Part shown: positions 43,997 through 53,540 of the stretch, in pieces
Numbering within the stretch: position 1 is the stretch's first letter
Layout of the letters: each line of letters begins with the position of its first letter
Source of the DNA: Ectorhizobium quercum
GTDB lineage: Bacteria > Pseudomonadota > Alphaproteobacteria > Rhizobiales > Rhizobiaceae
Reading direction: 5' to 3'
NCBI RefSeq assembly: GCF_026552795.1
Contig: NZ_JANFPI010000002.1
Span: 744,001-808,000 of the forward strand
DNA length: 64,000 nucleotides
Notes under the pieces: generated by a model
The model's database searches: none
What the model saw: only the letters and a program-made list of their open reading frames with translations
What the model was told of the DNA's origin: nothing
Position numbers and translations under genes: made by a program

Positions 43997-44104
43997 GGGG
44001 TATCTCCTTCGGCTGATAGATCACATGGGGTCTCGAACCCTATACGAAGAGTCGCTGCAAGGCCAAAACTCACTCATTCGGCAATCGAATGAAGACGTTG
44101 GCGC

Positions 44105-44815
44105 ATGAATGACGCCGCTTCGGGTACCGACGCCTTCATGTGTTGCTGCGGTGCGAGCGTCACCTTGTGAACCACAAGAAGCTCTTCCGGCTCTATCGGG
44201 AGGACAAGCTGACAGTGCGCAAGCGTGGCAGCCGGGAGCGCGCGATAGGCACACGCGCACCGATGCCGATGCTGATGGCAGCCAATGATCGTCGGTCGCT
44301 TGGCTTCGTGTCGGATCAATTCACCGATGGGCGCAGGTTCCGGGTGCTGACGGTCGTCGTCGACTGCACGCGGGAATGCCTGACACTCGTCGCCGATACA
44401 TCGCTTTCCGGTCTGCGGGTTGCCCGTAAGCCTGATCGGATCATCGAGGGGCGCGGCAAACTGAGGATGATCGTCCAGCGAGTTCACCAGCAACGCGATC
44501 CTGCAATAGACGGACCGGGCCAAGACAGAGTGGCACTACATCGCGTCTGGTGGGCCGAGCCAGAACGCCTTTATCCGAAAGCTTCAATGATCGGCTGTGC
44601 GACGAACTCCTGAATGAGCCCCCTCTTCTCGTCTCTGCCCCATGCCCGCGCAACGCTCTCAGACTGGCGCAGCGACTACAAAGATCACCGACCGCCCTCT
44701 GGCCTCGGTTGGCTGACACCTACCGAGTTTGCTCAAGCCATCAATCCTCGACGTGGTGCGGTGCTGCGCAGCCGAAATGGCTCCGCACTGCAGCCCGCCG
44801 CGACCGACCCGAATA
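44105..44815 (+). pseudogene. IS3-family transposase (OrfB) remnant
   Basis: Broken reading frames together cover an IS3-type integrase. RFGYRRLHVLLR..HLVNHKKLFRLYRE is at about 44112-44200 and MAANDRRSLGFVSDQFTDGRRFR with VLTVVVDC, the first DDE Asp region, at 44270-44375. WHYIASGGPSQNAFI follows after a frameshift near 44470, and SFNDRLCDELLNE after another. The end, HARATLSDWRSDYKDHRPPSGLGWLTPTEFA, is in a further frame. OrfA, the terminal repeats and an intact DDE triad are missing. It is an inactive insertion-sequence relic. Confidence 0.85.
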
Positions 44816-44900
44816 CAGAAACCAAAAACCGCTGGTCCCGACAGAAGCGAGCCTTGCGCAGCTTGGTGCGGTCATGCAGCTGGCGGAGGAAGACAAGCAA

Positions 44901-44926
44901 AGCCCCGCCGGGATTCCGACGGGGCT
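44901..44926 (-). terminator. Terminator-like hairpin at the end of the dppABC-type operon
   Basis: AGCCCCG (44901-44907) pairs with CGGGGCT (44920-44926). On the minus strand the stem is followed by TTGCTTGTCTT. It lies 38 bp beyond the DppC stop codon. The U tract is weak. Confidence 0.55.
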
Positions 44927-44963
44927 GGAGTAATCCCAGGAAAGGGGAAAACTTCGGCTTGGC

Positions 44964-45923
44964 CTACCGCAGCTTGGGGTCGAAGTAATCCCGTACCCAG
45001 TCCCCGAAGACGTTGATCGAGATCAGCAGGACGACCAGCAGCCCGCTCGGGAAGGCCACGACCCACCATTCTCCCGAGAAGAGATAGGTGTAGCCGATCT
45101 TGATGAGCGTGCCGAGCGACGGCTGGGTCGTCGGCATGCCGAAGCCGAGGAAAGACAGCGTCGCCTCCGTCATGACGGCGAAGGCGATATCCATCGTAGC
45201 GAGCACGAAGACGGCGTTGAGCACGTTCGGCAGAATCTGCCGGGCGATTACCGAAACATGGCTGTGGCCGACCAGCCGGGCGGCGGCAACATAGTCCTTG
45301 TTGCGCTGGGTCAGCGTCGCTGCCCTGACGAGCCTGGCGAAATGCGGCCAGTGGGAAACGCCGAGCGCTGAGATCACCACGACCATCGCATAGCGGTCCT
45401 GCACGGCGAGCGGCAGAAGGGACTTGCTGATACCGCCGATCAGAAGCGCCATCAGCATGGCCGGAAAAGTGAACTGAATGTCCGCCATCCGCATGATGAC
45501 CGCATCCGTCAGCCCGCCGAAATAGCCGCTCAGCAAGCCCATCAGGAGCCCGAGCGACACGGAGACCGTGACCGCCAGCACGCCCACCATCAGGGATGTG
45601 CGCAAGCCGTAGAGGAGGAGGGAGAGAAGATCGCCGCCCTGGCTGTCGGTGCCCAGCAGGAAGCGCACGTCCCCGTCGGCAAGCCAGGCCGGCGGAAGAT
45701 GGGAATCGAGAAGATCAAGCCTGGAAACGTCGTAGGGGTCCTGCGGTGCCAGCCACGGCGCGAAGACCGCGGCCAGCACGATGATGCACAACACGAACCC
45801 GGCAATCGCCGCCGCGGGCCGCCAGCGCAGCGACCGAAAGACATTGCTGGAGACGATGGCCCTGAAGAAGCCCATGACGGAAGACCGCTTTCCCATGCTG
45901 TTCTGGCTGTCGACGATGCTCAT
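44964..45923 (-). CDS. dppC: Peptide-type ABC transporter permease DppC
   Basis: The 319-residue protein starts at the ATG at 45923 behind GGAGCGAAGG. It has the N-terminal OppC_N segment and first membrane span, APWLAPQDPYDVSRLDLL, then HLPPAWL...FLLGTDSQGGDLLSLLLYGLR, the hallmark of DppC/OppC, and the EAA loop YVAAARLVGHSHVSVIARQILPN. It overlaps the DppB stop by ATGA. It imports a peptide or peptide-like molecule with DppB and the ATPases encoded by the opposing operon. Confidence 0.93.
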   Translation of the reverse strand: MSIVDSQNSMGKRSSVMGFFRAIVSSNVFRSLRWRPAAAIAGFVLCIIVLAAVFAPWLAPQDPYDVSRLDLLDSHLPPAWLADGDVRFLLGTDSQGGDLLSLLLYGLRTSLMVGVLAVTVSVSLGLLMGLLSGYFGGLTDAVIMRMADIQFTFPAMLMALLIGGISKSLLPLAVQDRYAMVVVISALGVSHWPHFARLVRAATLTQRNKDYVAAARLVGHSHVSVIARQILPNVLNAVFVLATMDIAFAVMTEATLSFLGFGMPTTQPSLGTLIKIGYTYLFSGEWWVVAFPSGLLVVLLISINVFGDWVRDYFDPKLR

Positions 45924-46897
45924 GCCTTCGCTCCCATCTTGAGCCGCGGATCGGCCATTGCATAAAGGAAATCGACCATCAGGTTTGTCAGGACGAAGAA
46001 CGTCGCCACGACCATGAGGAAGGCTGTGATGACCGGAACGTCGGTCTGGGTGAGCGCATTGAGGAACAGCGTGCCGAGGCCCGGCCACTGGAAGACCTGC
46101 TCCACCACCACGGCGAAGGCCAGAAGATAGCCGAGCTGGATGCCGCTGACGGTGATGATCGGGATCAGCGTGTTGCGAAGCGCATGCCCGAAATTGACGC
46201 GCTGGTCGGGTATGCCCCGCGCCCGCGCGAAGCGGATGTATTCGGTACGCAGGACCTCGAGCATTTCCGCCCGGACGAGACGGGCGACGAGCGCCACCTG
46301 GCTGATGGCAAGCGCGATCGCCGGCAGGATCAGCGAACGCAGCCCGGAAACCGTCAGGAGGCCGGTTTCCCAGCCGCCGATCCTCACCACCTCACCGCGC
46401 CCGAAAGAGGGGAGCCAGCCCAGCGTCACGGAGAAGATCAGAATCAGGAAGATGCCGACGACGAATGTGGGAAGCGACACGCCGATAACCGAGGTGGTCA
46501 TCAGCGCGCTGGACCACAGCTTCCGGTGATGCACGGCGGCGATCACCCCAAGCGGGATGCCGAGCCCGAGCGAGACGAGAAGCGCGACGAAGGCGAGTTC
46601 CAGGGTTGCCGGAACGCGTTCCAGAATGACGTCGATGACTGGACGCTGCGCGATGTAGGACATGCCGAAATCGCCGGTGAACACCCGGCCGAGATAGTGC
46701 ACATATTGCAGCACCAGCGGATCGTCGAGACCGAGCTGTTGGCGAAGCGTCGCCCGCGCTTCCGGCGTCGCATCGACACCCAATACGCTGGTGACGGGAT
46801 CGCCGGTAAAGCTTCCCAGCAGGAAGGCAATGATGCTGACGACAAACACGACGAGGACGGCATGCAGGAAACGTTGGATGAGATAGCTGGTATTCAC
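45920..46897 (-). CDS. dppB: Peptide-type ABC transporter permease DppB
   Basis: I place the start at GTG 46897, giving 325 residues, because the conserved DppB opening (NTSYLIQRFLHAVLVVFVVS) begins there. A GTG at 46933 is in frame but lies inside a hairpin. The protein has LGLDDPLVLQYVHYLGRVFTGDFG, then RVPATLELA, and the EAA loop RTEYIRFARARGIPDQRVNFGHALRN. Six membrane spans are expected. Confidence 0.92.
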   Translation of the reverse strand: MNTSYLIQRFLHAVLVVFVVSIIAFLLGSFTGDPVTSVLGVDATPEARATLRQQLGLDDPLVLQYVHYLGRVFTGDFGMSYIAQRPVIDVILERVPATLELAFVALLVSLGLGIPLGVIAAVHHRKLWSSALMTTSVIGVSLPTFVVGIFLILIFSVTLGWLPSFGRGEVVRIGGWETGLLTVSGLRSLILPAIALAISQVALVARLVRAEMLEVLRTEYIRFARARGIPDQRVNFGHALRNTLIPIITVSGIQLGYLLAFAVVVEQVFQWPGLGTLFLNALTQTDVPVITAFLMVVATFFVLTNLMVDFLYAMADPRLKMGAKA

Positions 46898-46923
46898 GGC
46901 GACGGTCCAATCGATCGGTATGC

Positions 46924-46950
46924 GGGCCGGCACCCCGATGGCGCCGGCCC
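46924..46950 (-). promoter_or_regulatory. Hairpin between dppA-type and dppB-type genes
   Basis: GGGCCGGC (46924-46931) and GCCGGCCC (46943-46950) form a perfect 8-bp stem. It sits between the binding-protein stop and the first permease gene, as in both Liv operons of this window, and lacks a U tract. Confidence 0.65.
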
Positions 46951-46958
46951 GGCTTTCA

Positions 46959-48560
46959 TCATCGCTTGATTTCGACGTTCTGGAACATGACCGTGCTGTC
47001 GGCCCGAACCGGGATGCTGACCGATGCGTTCATTGCCCAGGTCAGGAACGGCTGATGCAGATAAACGGCGTGGACATTGTCGCGGGCGATGGTCAGCCCT
47101 TCGCGATAAAGTTCGGTCCGCCTCTTCGCGTCGAGAGTTCCCACGAGTTCATCGACAATGGCATCGAATTGCGGGTTGGTCCACAGCGCCCAGTTCTGCT
47201 GTCCCCTGCCCTTGTCCTTGTCGCGGGTGGCCATGACCGCGACGAAAGTGTCCTGCACGTCACCGGAATTGCCGGCCGCGCCGATCAGGTGAAAACTGGA
47301 GTTCGGCCCGTTCGTCAGCATCTTGGCGAATTCGGGCCAGACCATAGCATTGACCTTCACGTCGATGCCGACGCGTGCCAGCATGGAGGAGACGGCCTTG
47401 CAGATCTCGTCGGTGTTGACGTAGCGCTCCAGGGGACAATTCAGCGTGGTCGAGAAACCGTCCGGATAGCCCGCCTCCGTCAGAAGCTTTTTTGACAGGT
47501 CGACGTCATAGTCCCAATGGCTGTCGAGGTCGGCCTGATAGCCGGAGAAACCCGGTGCCGAACCGGTGCCGATCACCTTGGCCTTGCCGCGCATGATGCG
47601 ATCGACGATCAATTGCGCATTGATACCGTGCGCGATTGCCTGACGCACGCGCACGTCCTTGAAAGGATTCGACGGGAGCGGCTGCCCGGACTTGTCGTAG
47701 GTCGCCAGCGCCACGTTGCGGCTGCCGTCCATTTCCAGTTCCATGAACAGACGCTGCGGCCCGTCCACGACAGCCATGCCCGAGGTCTGCTCGACGCGCG
47801 GGATGTCCTGCAACGGCAGGTCGGTGATCATGTCCACCTCGCCGGAAAGCAGGGCAGCGACGCGCGTCGGCGCCGAGCCGATGGCCGTATAGACGGCATC
47901 GGTGACATTACCCTTGAAGGTGCCCCACCAGGCGTCGTTCTTCTTGAAGACCGTCTTCTGGCCGGGAACCTGATCGACCAGCAGCATCGGGCCGGTGCCG
48001 TTGGCGTGCCGGAGCGAATAGGCTTCCGTGCCCTCGGTCCCGAGGCTCGGAACCTCCGTCACCGCATGATCCGCCGCCCATTTTTGCGAGACGACGAAAA
48101 GCCGCGTCAGCTTGACCGGCAGGATCGGGTCCGGCCCCTTGGAAACGATATCGACCGTGGACGCATCCACGACCTTCGCGTCGGCGATGTTGCCGAACAG
48201 CGTCTTGTAAAGTGCGGCGGATGCCTGCCGCTTGACGGAGAAGGCCACGTCTTCCGCCGTCATGGCCGAGCCATCGTGGAATTTGACGTTCTGGCGCAAT
48301 GTCAGGCGCCAGGTGTTGTCGCCGACCGCCTCCCATGCGGTCGCGAGGCCCGGCACCGTGCTCATGTCGGCGTCGAGTTCGACCAGGCTTTCATAGACCT
48401 GGCGGACGATGCTGGTGGTCACGAAATCGTTGGTCGAATGCGGATCGAAGGTCAGTGCCGCCGTGGTTCCCGCCAGTTTCAGGGTTTCCGCCATGACCGG
48501 CTGGACAAGGCCGATGGCCGCAGCCGTGGCGAGAAGGATGAGAGTTCCCCTTGGTTTCAT
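46959..48560 (-). CDS. dppA: Peptide-type ABC transporter solute-binding protein (SBP_bac_5, DppA-like)
   Basis: The 533-residue protein has a Sec signal peptide ending near PVMAETL. It has family 5 features: [22 protein letters not shown] at the start of the mature domain, then [22 protein letters not shown], a [20 protein letters not shown] block and AWALWTN-like end segment ([13 protein letters not shown]). No lipobox Cys is seen. It is the first gene of the operon with DppB and DppC. A GATCATTTGATC palindrome lies 41 bp upstream. A close homologue is encoded at 56974-58560. Confidence 0.92.
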   Translation of the reverse strand: MKPRGTLILLATAAAIGLVQPVMAETLKLAGTTAALTFDPHSTNDFVTTSIVRQVYESLVELDADMSTVPGLATAWEAVGDNTWRLTLRQNVKFHDGSAMTAEDVAFSVKRQASAALYKTLFGNIADAKVVDASTVDIVSKGPDPILPVKLTRLFVVSQKWAADHAVTEVPSLGTEGTEAYSLRHANGTGPMLLVDQVPGQKTVFKKNDAWWGTFKGNVTDAVYTAIGSAPTRVAALLSGEVDMITDLPLQDIPRVEQTSGMAVVDGPQRLFMELEMDGSRNVALATYDKSGQPLPSNPFKDVRVRQAIAHGINAQLIVDRIMRGKAKVIGTGSAPGFSGYQADLDSHWDYDVDLSKKLLTEAGYPDGFSTTLNCPLERYVNTDEICKAVSSMLARVGIDVKVNAMVWPEFAKMLTNGPNSSFHLIGAAGNSGDVQDTFVAVMATRDKDKGRGQQNWALWTNPQFDAIVDELVGTLDAKRRTELYREGLTIARDNVHAVYLHQPFLTWAMNASVSIPVRADSTVMFQNVEIKR

Positions 48561-48600
48561 TATTGTCTCCTTTAGTAGCGCGGCTATTTCTACATGAAAC

Positions 48601-48612
48601 GATCATTTGATC
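48601..48612. promoter_or_regulatory. GATC palindrome operator 1, between dppA and dppD operons
   Basis: GATCATTTGATC lies 41 bp upstream of dppA and 115 bp upstream of dppD. It is the exact reverse complement of the site at 59781-59792 and differs by one base from the perfect palindrome at 51261-51272. Confidence 0.65.
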
Positions 48613-48726
48613 AAGACACTTTACAACCGTGCCCGTTTCACGCAGAATGAAAATAATTAGCGGCAAAAAAACAGCGAAAATCGCGGCAGCTTTCCTGGCG
48701 GCACGCGATCGGGGAGCTTGAAGAGA

Positions 48727-49778
48727 ATGATCATATCCCGGGACGCCAAGACCTCCGGCGAACCTCGAAACATCGCGCGGCCGGCTTTCGGCGATGCCGG
48801 CGCGCAGCAGGTTCCGGTTCTTTCCGTCAAGGGACTGAAGGTTGGGCTTCGCTATCCGGATCGCATGGTCCCCCTCGTCCACGGGATTTCCTTCGACATC
48901 CGCAAAGGAGAAGTGCTCGGCATCGTCGGCGAATCCGGCGCGGGCAAGTCGATGACCGGCACGGCCATAACCGGCCTGCTGGAGGGTGCACTGGTGCGCA
49001 CCGGCGGGGAGATCAGCCTCAACGGCCGCCGGATCGATACACTTTCCGCACGGGAAATGGCGAAGATCCGGGGCGCCGAGATCGGCATGGTCTTCCAGGA
49101 CCCGCTGACCTCGCTCAATCCGGTTTTTACCATCGGGCGGCAACTGATCGAAACCATCGTCCAGCATACCGAATTGCGCGGCGCGGCCGCCTTCGACGAA
49201 GCCGTCTCGCTGTTGCAGCAGGTGGGCATTCCCGCCGCCAGCGAGCGGATGGACAGCTATCCGCATGAGTTCTCCGGCGGCATGCGCCAGCGCGTCGTCA
49301 TCGCCCTGGCGCTCGCCGGACGCCCGCAGCTGATCATCGCCGACGAGCCGACGACGGCGCTCGACGTTTCGATCCAGGCACAGATCATCATGCTGCTGAA
49401 GAAGCTTTGCCGCGAGCGGGGCACGGCGGTCATCCTAATCACGCACGACATGGGCGTGATCGCCACGACGGCGAACCGGGTGGCGGTCATGTATGCCGGC
49501 AGGATCGTGGAGAACGGCCCCGTCAGGGACGTGATCGACAACGCCAGGCATCCCTATACACGCGGATTGATGAAATCCATTCCGGAGATCGGGCACCGCC
49601 TGCGGCGCCTGCAGCAGATCGACGGAGCGATGCCACGTGCCGGAAACCTGCCGACCGGCTGCTCGTTCTGGCCACGCTGTCCCGTGGCGTTCGACCGCTG
49701 CCGCGTCGAGCGTCCGGAGCTTGCGGGCGCCGCCGATCACACCGCCGCCTGCTGGCTCGCAACGGACGGAATAGCGTC

Positions 49779-49782
<4 letters not shown>
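48727..49782 (+). CDS. dppD: Peptide-type ABC transporter ATPase DppD
   Basis: The 351-residue protein starts at the ATG at 48727; a TTG at 48718 is in frame. It has Walker [25 protein letters not shown], signature [15 protein letters not shown], Walker [15 protein letters not shown] and switch His ILITHDMG. The C-terminal oligopeptide-transporter domain with [15 protein letters not shown] is typical of DppD/OppD and may hold an iron-sulfur cluster. It overlaps DppF by ATGA. Confidence 0.93.
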
Positions 49783-50819
<1,037 letters not shown>

Positions 50820-50857
50820 AAGGAGATGCGGGCGACCCCGGGCCGCCCGCGACAAGG

Positions 50858-51235
50858 TCAATGCTTGAGCGCAACCGCCTCGATTTCAACCTTGATGTCG
50901 TCGTTGACGAAGCCGCAGACGACCGTGGTGTTGGTCGGGCGTATCTCGCCGAAGGTTTCGCCGAGCACTTCGGAAATCGCCATGATGTCCTCGCGGCGCG
51001 CGGCGTAGATGCGAAGGCTGACGATGTCCGCAAGGGCGGCATCCGCCTGCGACAGCGCGTCGGCGACGATCTCGACGGCCTTGCGGGTCTGGGCGGCGGC
51101 ATCGTCGGGATCGGTTTCGCCTTTGATGTAACCGGCGGTGCCGGAAACGAAAACCCAGTCGCCCTGGACGACGGCGCGCGAATAGCCGGCAATTTTTTCA
51201 AACGGAGAGCCTGAGGAAATGAGGCGGCGCGACAT
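50858..51235 (-). CDS. RidA-family protein lacking the catalytic Arg
   Basis: The 125-residue protein has AAGGAG before the ATG at 51235. It is a full RidA/YjgF fold: SSGSPFEKIAGYSRAVVQGD, FVSGTAGY, and VVCGFVNDDIKVEIEAVALKH at the end. Archetypal RidA has Arg in the PARST motif, needed to bind the imino acid carboxylate. Here the motif reads PTNTT, so it belongs to the Arg-less Rid subfamilies, with unknown substrates. It is divergent from an amine-oxidase operon, where reactive imines would arise, so deaminating or protecting against those is a reasonable guess. Confidence 0.88.
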   Translation of the reverse strand: MSRRLISSGSPFEKIAGYSRAVVQGDWVFVSGTAGYIKGETDPDDAAAQTRKAVEIVADALSQADAALADIVSLRIYAARREDIMAISEVLGETFGEIRPTNTTVVCGFVNDDIKVEIEAVALKH

Positions 51236-51260
51236 GATGACTCCTTGTATGTTTATATTT

Positions 51261-51272
51261 GATCAATTGATC
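51261..51272. promoter_or_regulatory. GATC palindrome operator 2, between ridA-like and oxidase operon
   Basis: GATCAATTGATC is a perfect 12-bp palindrome, embedded in TTTGATCAATTGATCG, 26 bp upstream of the RidA-like start and 57 bp upstream of the FAD oxidase start. It is the closest to an ideal operator among the related sites at 48601, 59781 and 62651. Confidence 0.68.
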
Positions 51273-51328
51273 GTATCCCATTATCTTTCGAACTGGCAAG
51301 GCGCGATTCCCGCCTGAAGGAAAGTTCT

Positions 51329-52612
51329 ATGCAGATTGAAGGACAGAAAACACTCTGGACCATGACGGGCAATCCGGCGCCGGATTTCCGGCAATCCGCG
51401 GTTCCCGCCCGGGCCGACGCGGTCGTCATCGGTGCGGGTTTCACCGGGCTGACCGCCGCCCTCGCGCTTGCCAGGGCCGGAAAGAAGGTCGTCGTTCTCG
51501 AAGGCACCTCGATAGGCGCGGGCGCAAGCGGCACGAATGCCGGCTTCGTCGTGCCGAATTTCGCCAAGGCGGACCCCGCCACCGTGTACCAGAAGCTTCC
51601 CCGCGAAAAGGCCGAGGCCCTGCTGAAACTCGTGGGCGAAGGCGCGGATGCCGTGTTCTCCACCATCCGCGAGGAAAACATCGCCTGCGACGCCAGCCAG
51701 GTCGGCTGGCTGCAACCGGCCTACGGCACCGCAACCGCCGACCTTCTGCGCCAGCGCGCCGCCGACTGGCAGGCGCTCGGCAGGCCCGTGCGCTTTCTCT
51801 CCCCCGCCGAAATCGAGCAGCAGACCAGTCTTTCGATCTATTCCGGCGGCCTGCTGGACGAGTCCGGCGGCACGATCCATCCGCTGAACTACGCACTCGG
51901 CCTGGCGAACGCGGTCATCCGCCACGGCGGCGTCATCCGCGAAGGGGCCGAGGTCCGAAACATCGGCAAGGCCGGTGCCGACTGGACCGTTTCCTTCAGC
52001 GGCGGCGAGGTCAGGGCGGGCACCGTGCTCCTCTGCACGAATGCCTATACCTCCGGCGCCGCCGGCCGAATGGGGCGGACTGTCGTGCCGCTGCGCGTCT
52101 ATCAGGTCGCGACGCGGCCCCTGCCGCCGGAAACGGTGGAGCGCATCTCGCCGCAGCGCCGCCCCGTTGGCGACACGCGCTCCAACCTCTTCACCTACCG
52201 GCTCGACCGCGACAACCGGCTGATCAGCGGCGGCATGGCGATCGTTCCGCTCGGCGCCTTCGAGCGGATCGGCAAGGCTGTCGTGGACCGCCTCGTTTCG
52301 GAACTGAAGCTCGAACGGCATCCGGGCGTCGAAGTCGTATGGACGGGCGTGGCGGCGATGACGCCGGATTTCCTGCCACGCATCCATGAATTCGGCGAGG
52401 GATTTTACGGTGGCATCGGCTGCAATGGCCGCGGCATCGCCATGACGGCCCAACTGGGCCGCGTGCTGGCGCGGGCGGCGCTCGGCGAGCCGCCCGGCGA
52501 CCTGCCGGTTCCGATGGTGAAGGCGCGGACGCTGCCGTTCCATTCCTTCACGCCGATCGTCGTTTCGGCAGCTCTGGCGCATGCCCGCTTCACGGACTGG
52601 ATGACACGATGA
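51329..52612 (+). CDS. FAD-dependent amine oxidase (DAO family, PuuB-like)
   Basis: The 427-residue protein has GAAGGAAAG before the ATG at 51329. It has the Rossmann FAD loop VVIGAGFTGLTAALALARAG, ending in the acidic LEG, a GTNAGFVVPNF block and the C-terminal GGIGCNGRGIAM loop. These match the DAO fold of gamma-glutamylputrescine oxidase (PuuB) and opine or amino-acid oxidases. It likely oxidises a primary or secondary amine to an imine with oxygen or a membrane acceptor. First gene of a four-gene operon, overlapping the next start by ATGA. Confidence 0.9.
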   Translation: MQIEGQKTLWTMTGNPAPDFRQSAVPARADAVVIGAGFTGLTAALALARAGKKVVVLEGTSIGAGASGTNAGFVVPNFAKADPATVYQKLPREKAEALLKLVGEGADAVFSTIREENIACDASQVGWLQPAYGTATADLLRQRAADWQALGRPVRFLSPAEIEQQTSLSIYSGGLLDESGGTIHPLNYALGLANAVIRHGGVIREGAEVRNIGKAGADWTVSFSGGEVRAGTVLLCTNAYTSGAAGRMGRTVVPLRVYQVATRPLPPETVERISPQRRPVGDTRSNLFTYRLDRDNRLISGGMAIVPLGAFERIGKAVVDRLVSELKLERHPGVEVVWTGVAAMTPDFLPRIHEFGEGFYGGIGCNGRGIAMTAQLGRVLARAALGEPPGDLPVPMVKARTLPFHSFTPIVVSAALAHARFTDWMTR

Positions 52613-53532
52613 ACGAGAACGGAAACAGGATCGGATTTGCCGGCACCGGCAAGATAGGGCTGCCGATCTGCCTGCGCCTTCGCGCAGCGGGCCATACGGT
52701 CACCATCCTCCCCTCGCCGCGCGCACGGGGCGTGCTGGCAGACGAACTGGCGGCGGCGGGCTGCGCGGTTGCCCGCACCGGCGCGGCGCTAGCCGCCCGG
52801 ACCGACATTCTCATCACCTGCCTGCCCTCTTCGGCGGAGGTGGAAACGGTTCTGACCGGCGAGACCGGTTTCTTTTCCGGCCTTTCCGGGCGGCAGGGCA
52901 TCCTTCACATCGATCACACCAGCGGCGATCCCGACATTTCCCGCAGGCTCGCCGGCGAATGGCGGGCGCTTGGCGGGGCGTTCGTCGATGCGGCGATTTC
53001 CGGCACGCCGGATCTCGCCCGCAGCGGCACGCTGAAACTGCTGTGCGGCGGCACGCCGGAGCTGCTGGAACGCATGCAGGCCATTTCGAAAGCCTATGCG
53101 AGCGAGGTCATCCCCGCCGGCGAAACCGGAAGCGGCCACATGCTGCGCCTGATCGGCGGCCTGATGGGCTACGGCATGGCCATGCTGTCGAGCGAAGCCT
53201 TCCTGCTCTGCGCGGCAGCCGGCATCGCACCCGGCAGGCTCAAGGCCATGATCACCGGCACGGGCGCGGACAGCCGGACGTTCCAGGCCATGTCCGCCGC
53301 GGAGATCGAAGGGCCGAACAGCGCGGCACGCCGCAAACTGTCGCTTGCGACGGTTGCCAAGGATCTCGATGCCTTGACGGCCCAGGCCCGGCAGCTTGGC
53401 TGCGGGATTCCCGTGGCGGAAACCATCGCCGGCCGCGTTGCGCAGGCGGCGGCACAAGGCGGTGCGGAGGCGGCGATCAGCGATCTCACCCTCTGCCTCA
53501 AGGCAATTCCGGCAGACGCCGCGCAAGAATGA
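52609..53532 (+). CDS. Beta-hydroxyacid-dehydrogenase-fold protein, catalytic Lys absent (possible imine reductase)
   Basis: The 307-residue protein has the NAD(P) loop IGFAGTGKIGLPICLRLRAAG and the substrate motif DAAISGTPDLARSGTLKLLCGG, as in 3-hydroxyisobutyrate and related dehydrogenases. The conserved GxGxxxKxxxN helix reads GSGHMLRLIGG here, so the catalytic Lys is Arg and the Asn is Gly. Imine reductases have this same fold without the Lys. Placed directly after an amine oxidase gene, a reductase or dehydrogenase for a cyclic or acyclic imine is plausible. A dehydrogenase with unusual chemistry remains possible. Confidence 0.85.
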   Translation: MNENGNRIGFAGTGKIGLPICLRLRAAGHTVTILPSPRARGVLADELAAAGCAVARTGAALAARTDILITCLPSSAEVETVLTGETGFFSGLSGRQGILHIDHTSGDPDISRRLAGEWRALGGAFVDAAISGTPDLARSGTLKLLCGGTPELLERMQAISKAYASEVIPAGETGSGHMLRLIGGLMGYGMAMLSSEAFLLCAAAGIAPGRLKAMITGTGADSRTFQAMSAAEIEGPNSAARRKLSLATVAKDLDALTAQARQLGCGIPVAETIAGRVAQAAAQGGAEAAISDLTLCLKAIPADAAQE

Positions 53533-53540
53533 GGAGCATC

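Noticed and set aside
52959..53540. An N-terminal extension of the PF20091-type gene overlapping the dehydrogenase
   Set aside because: The extension is the out-of-frame shadow of the dehydrogenase gene; the ATG at 53541 has a good ribosome site and starts the recognisable domain.
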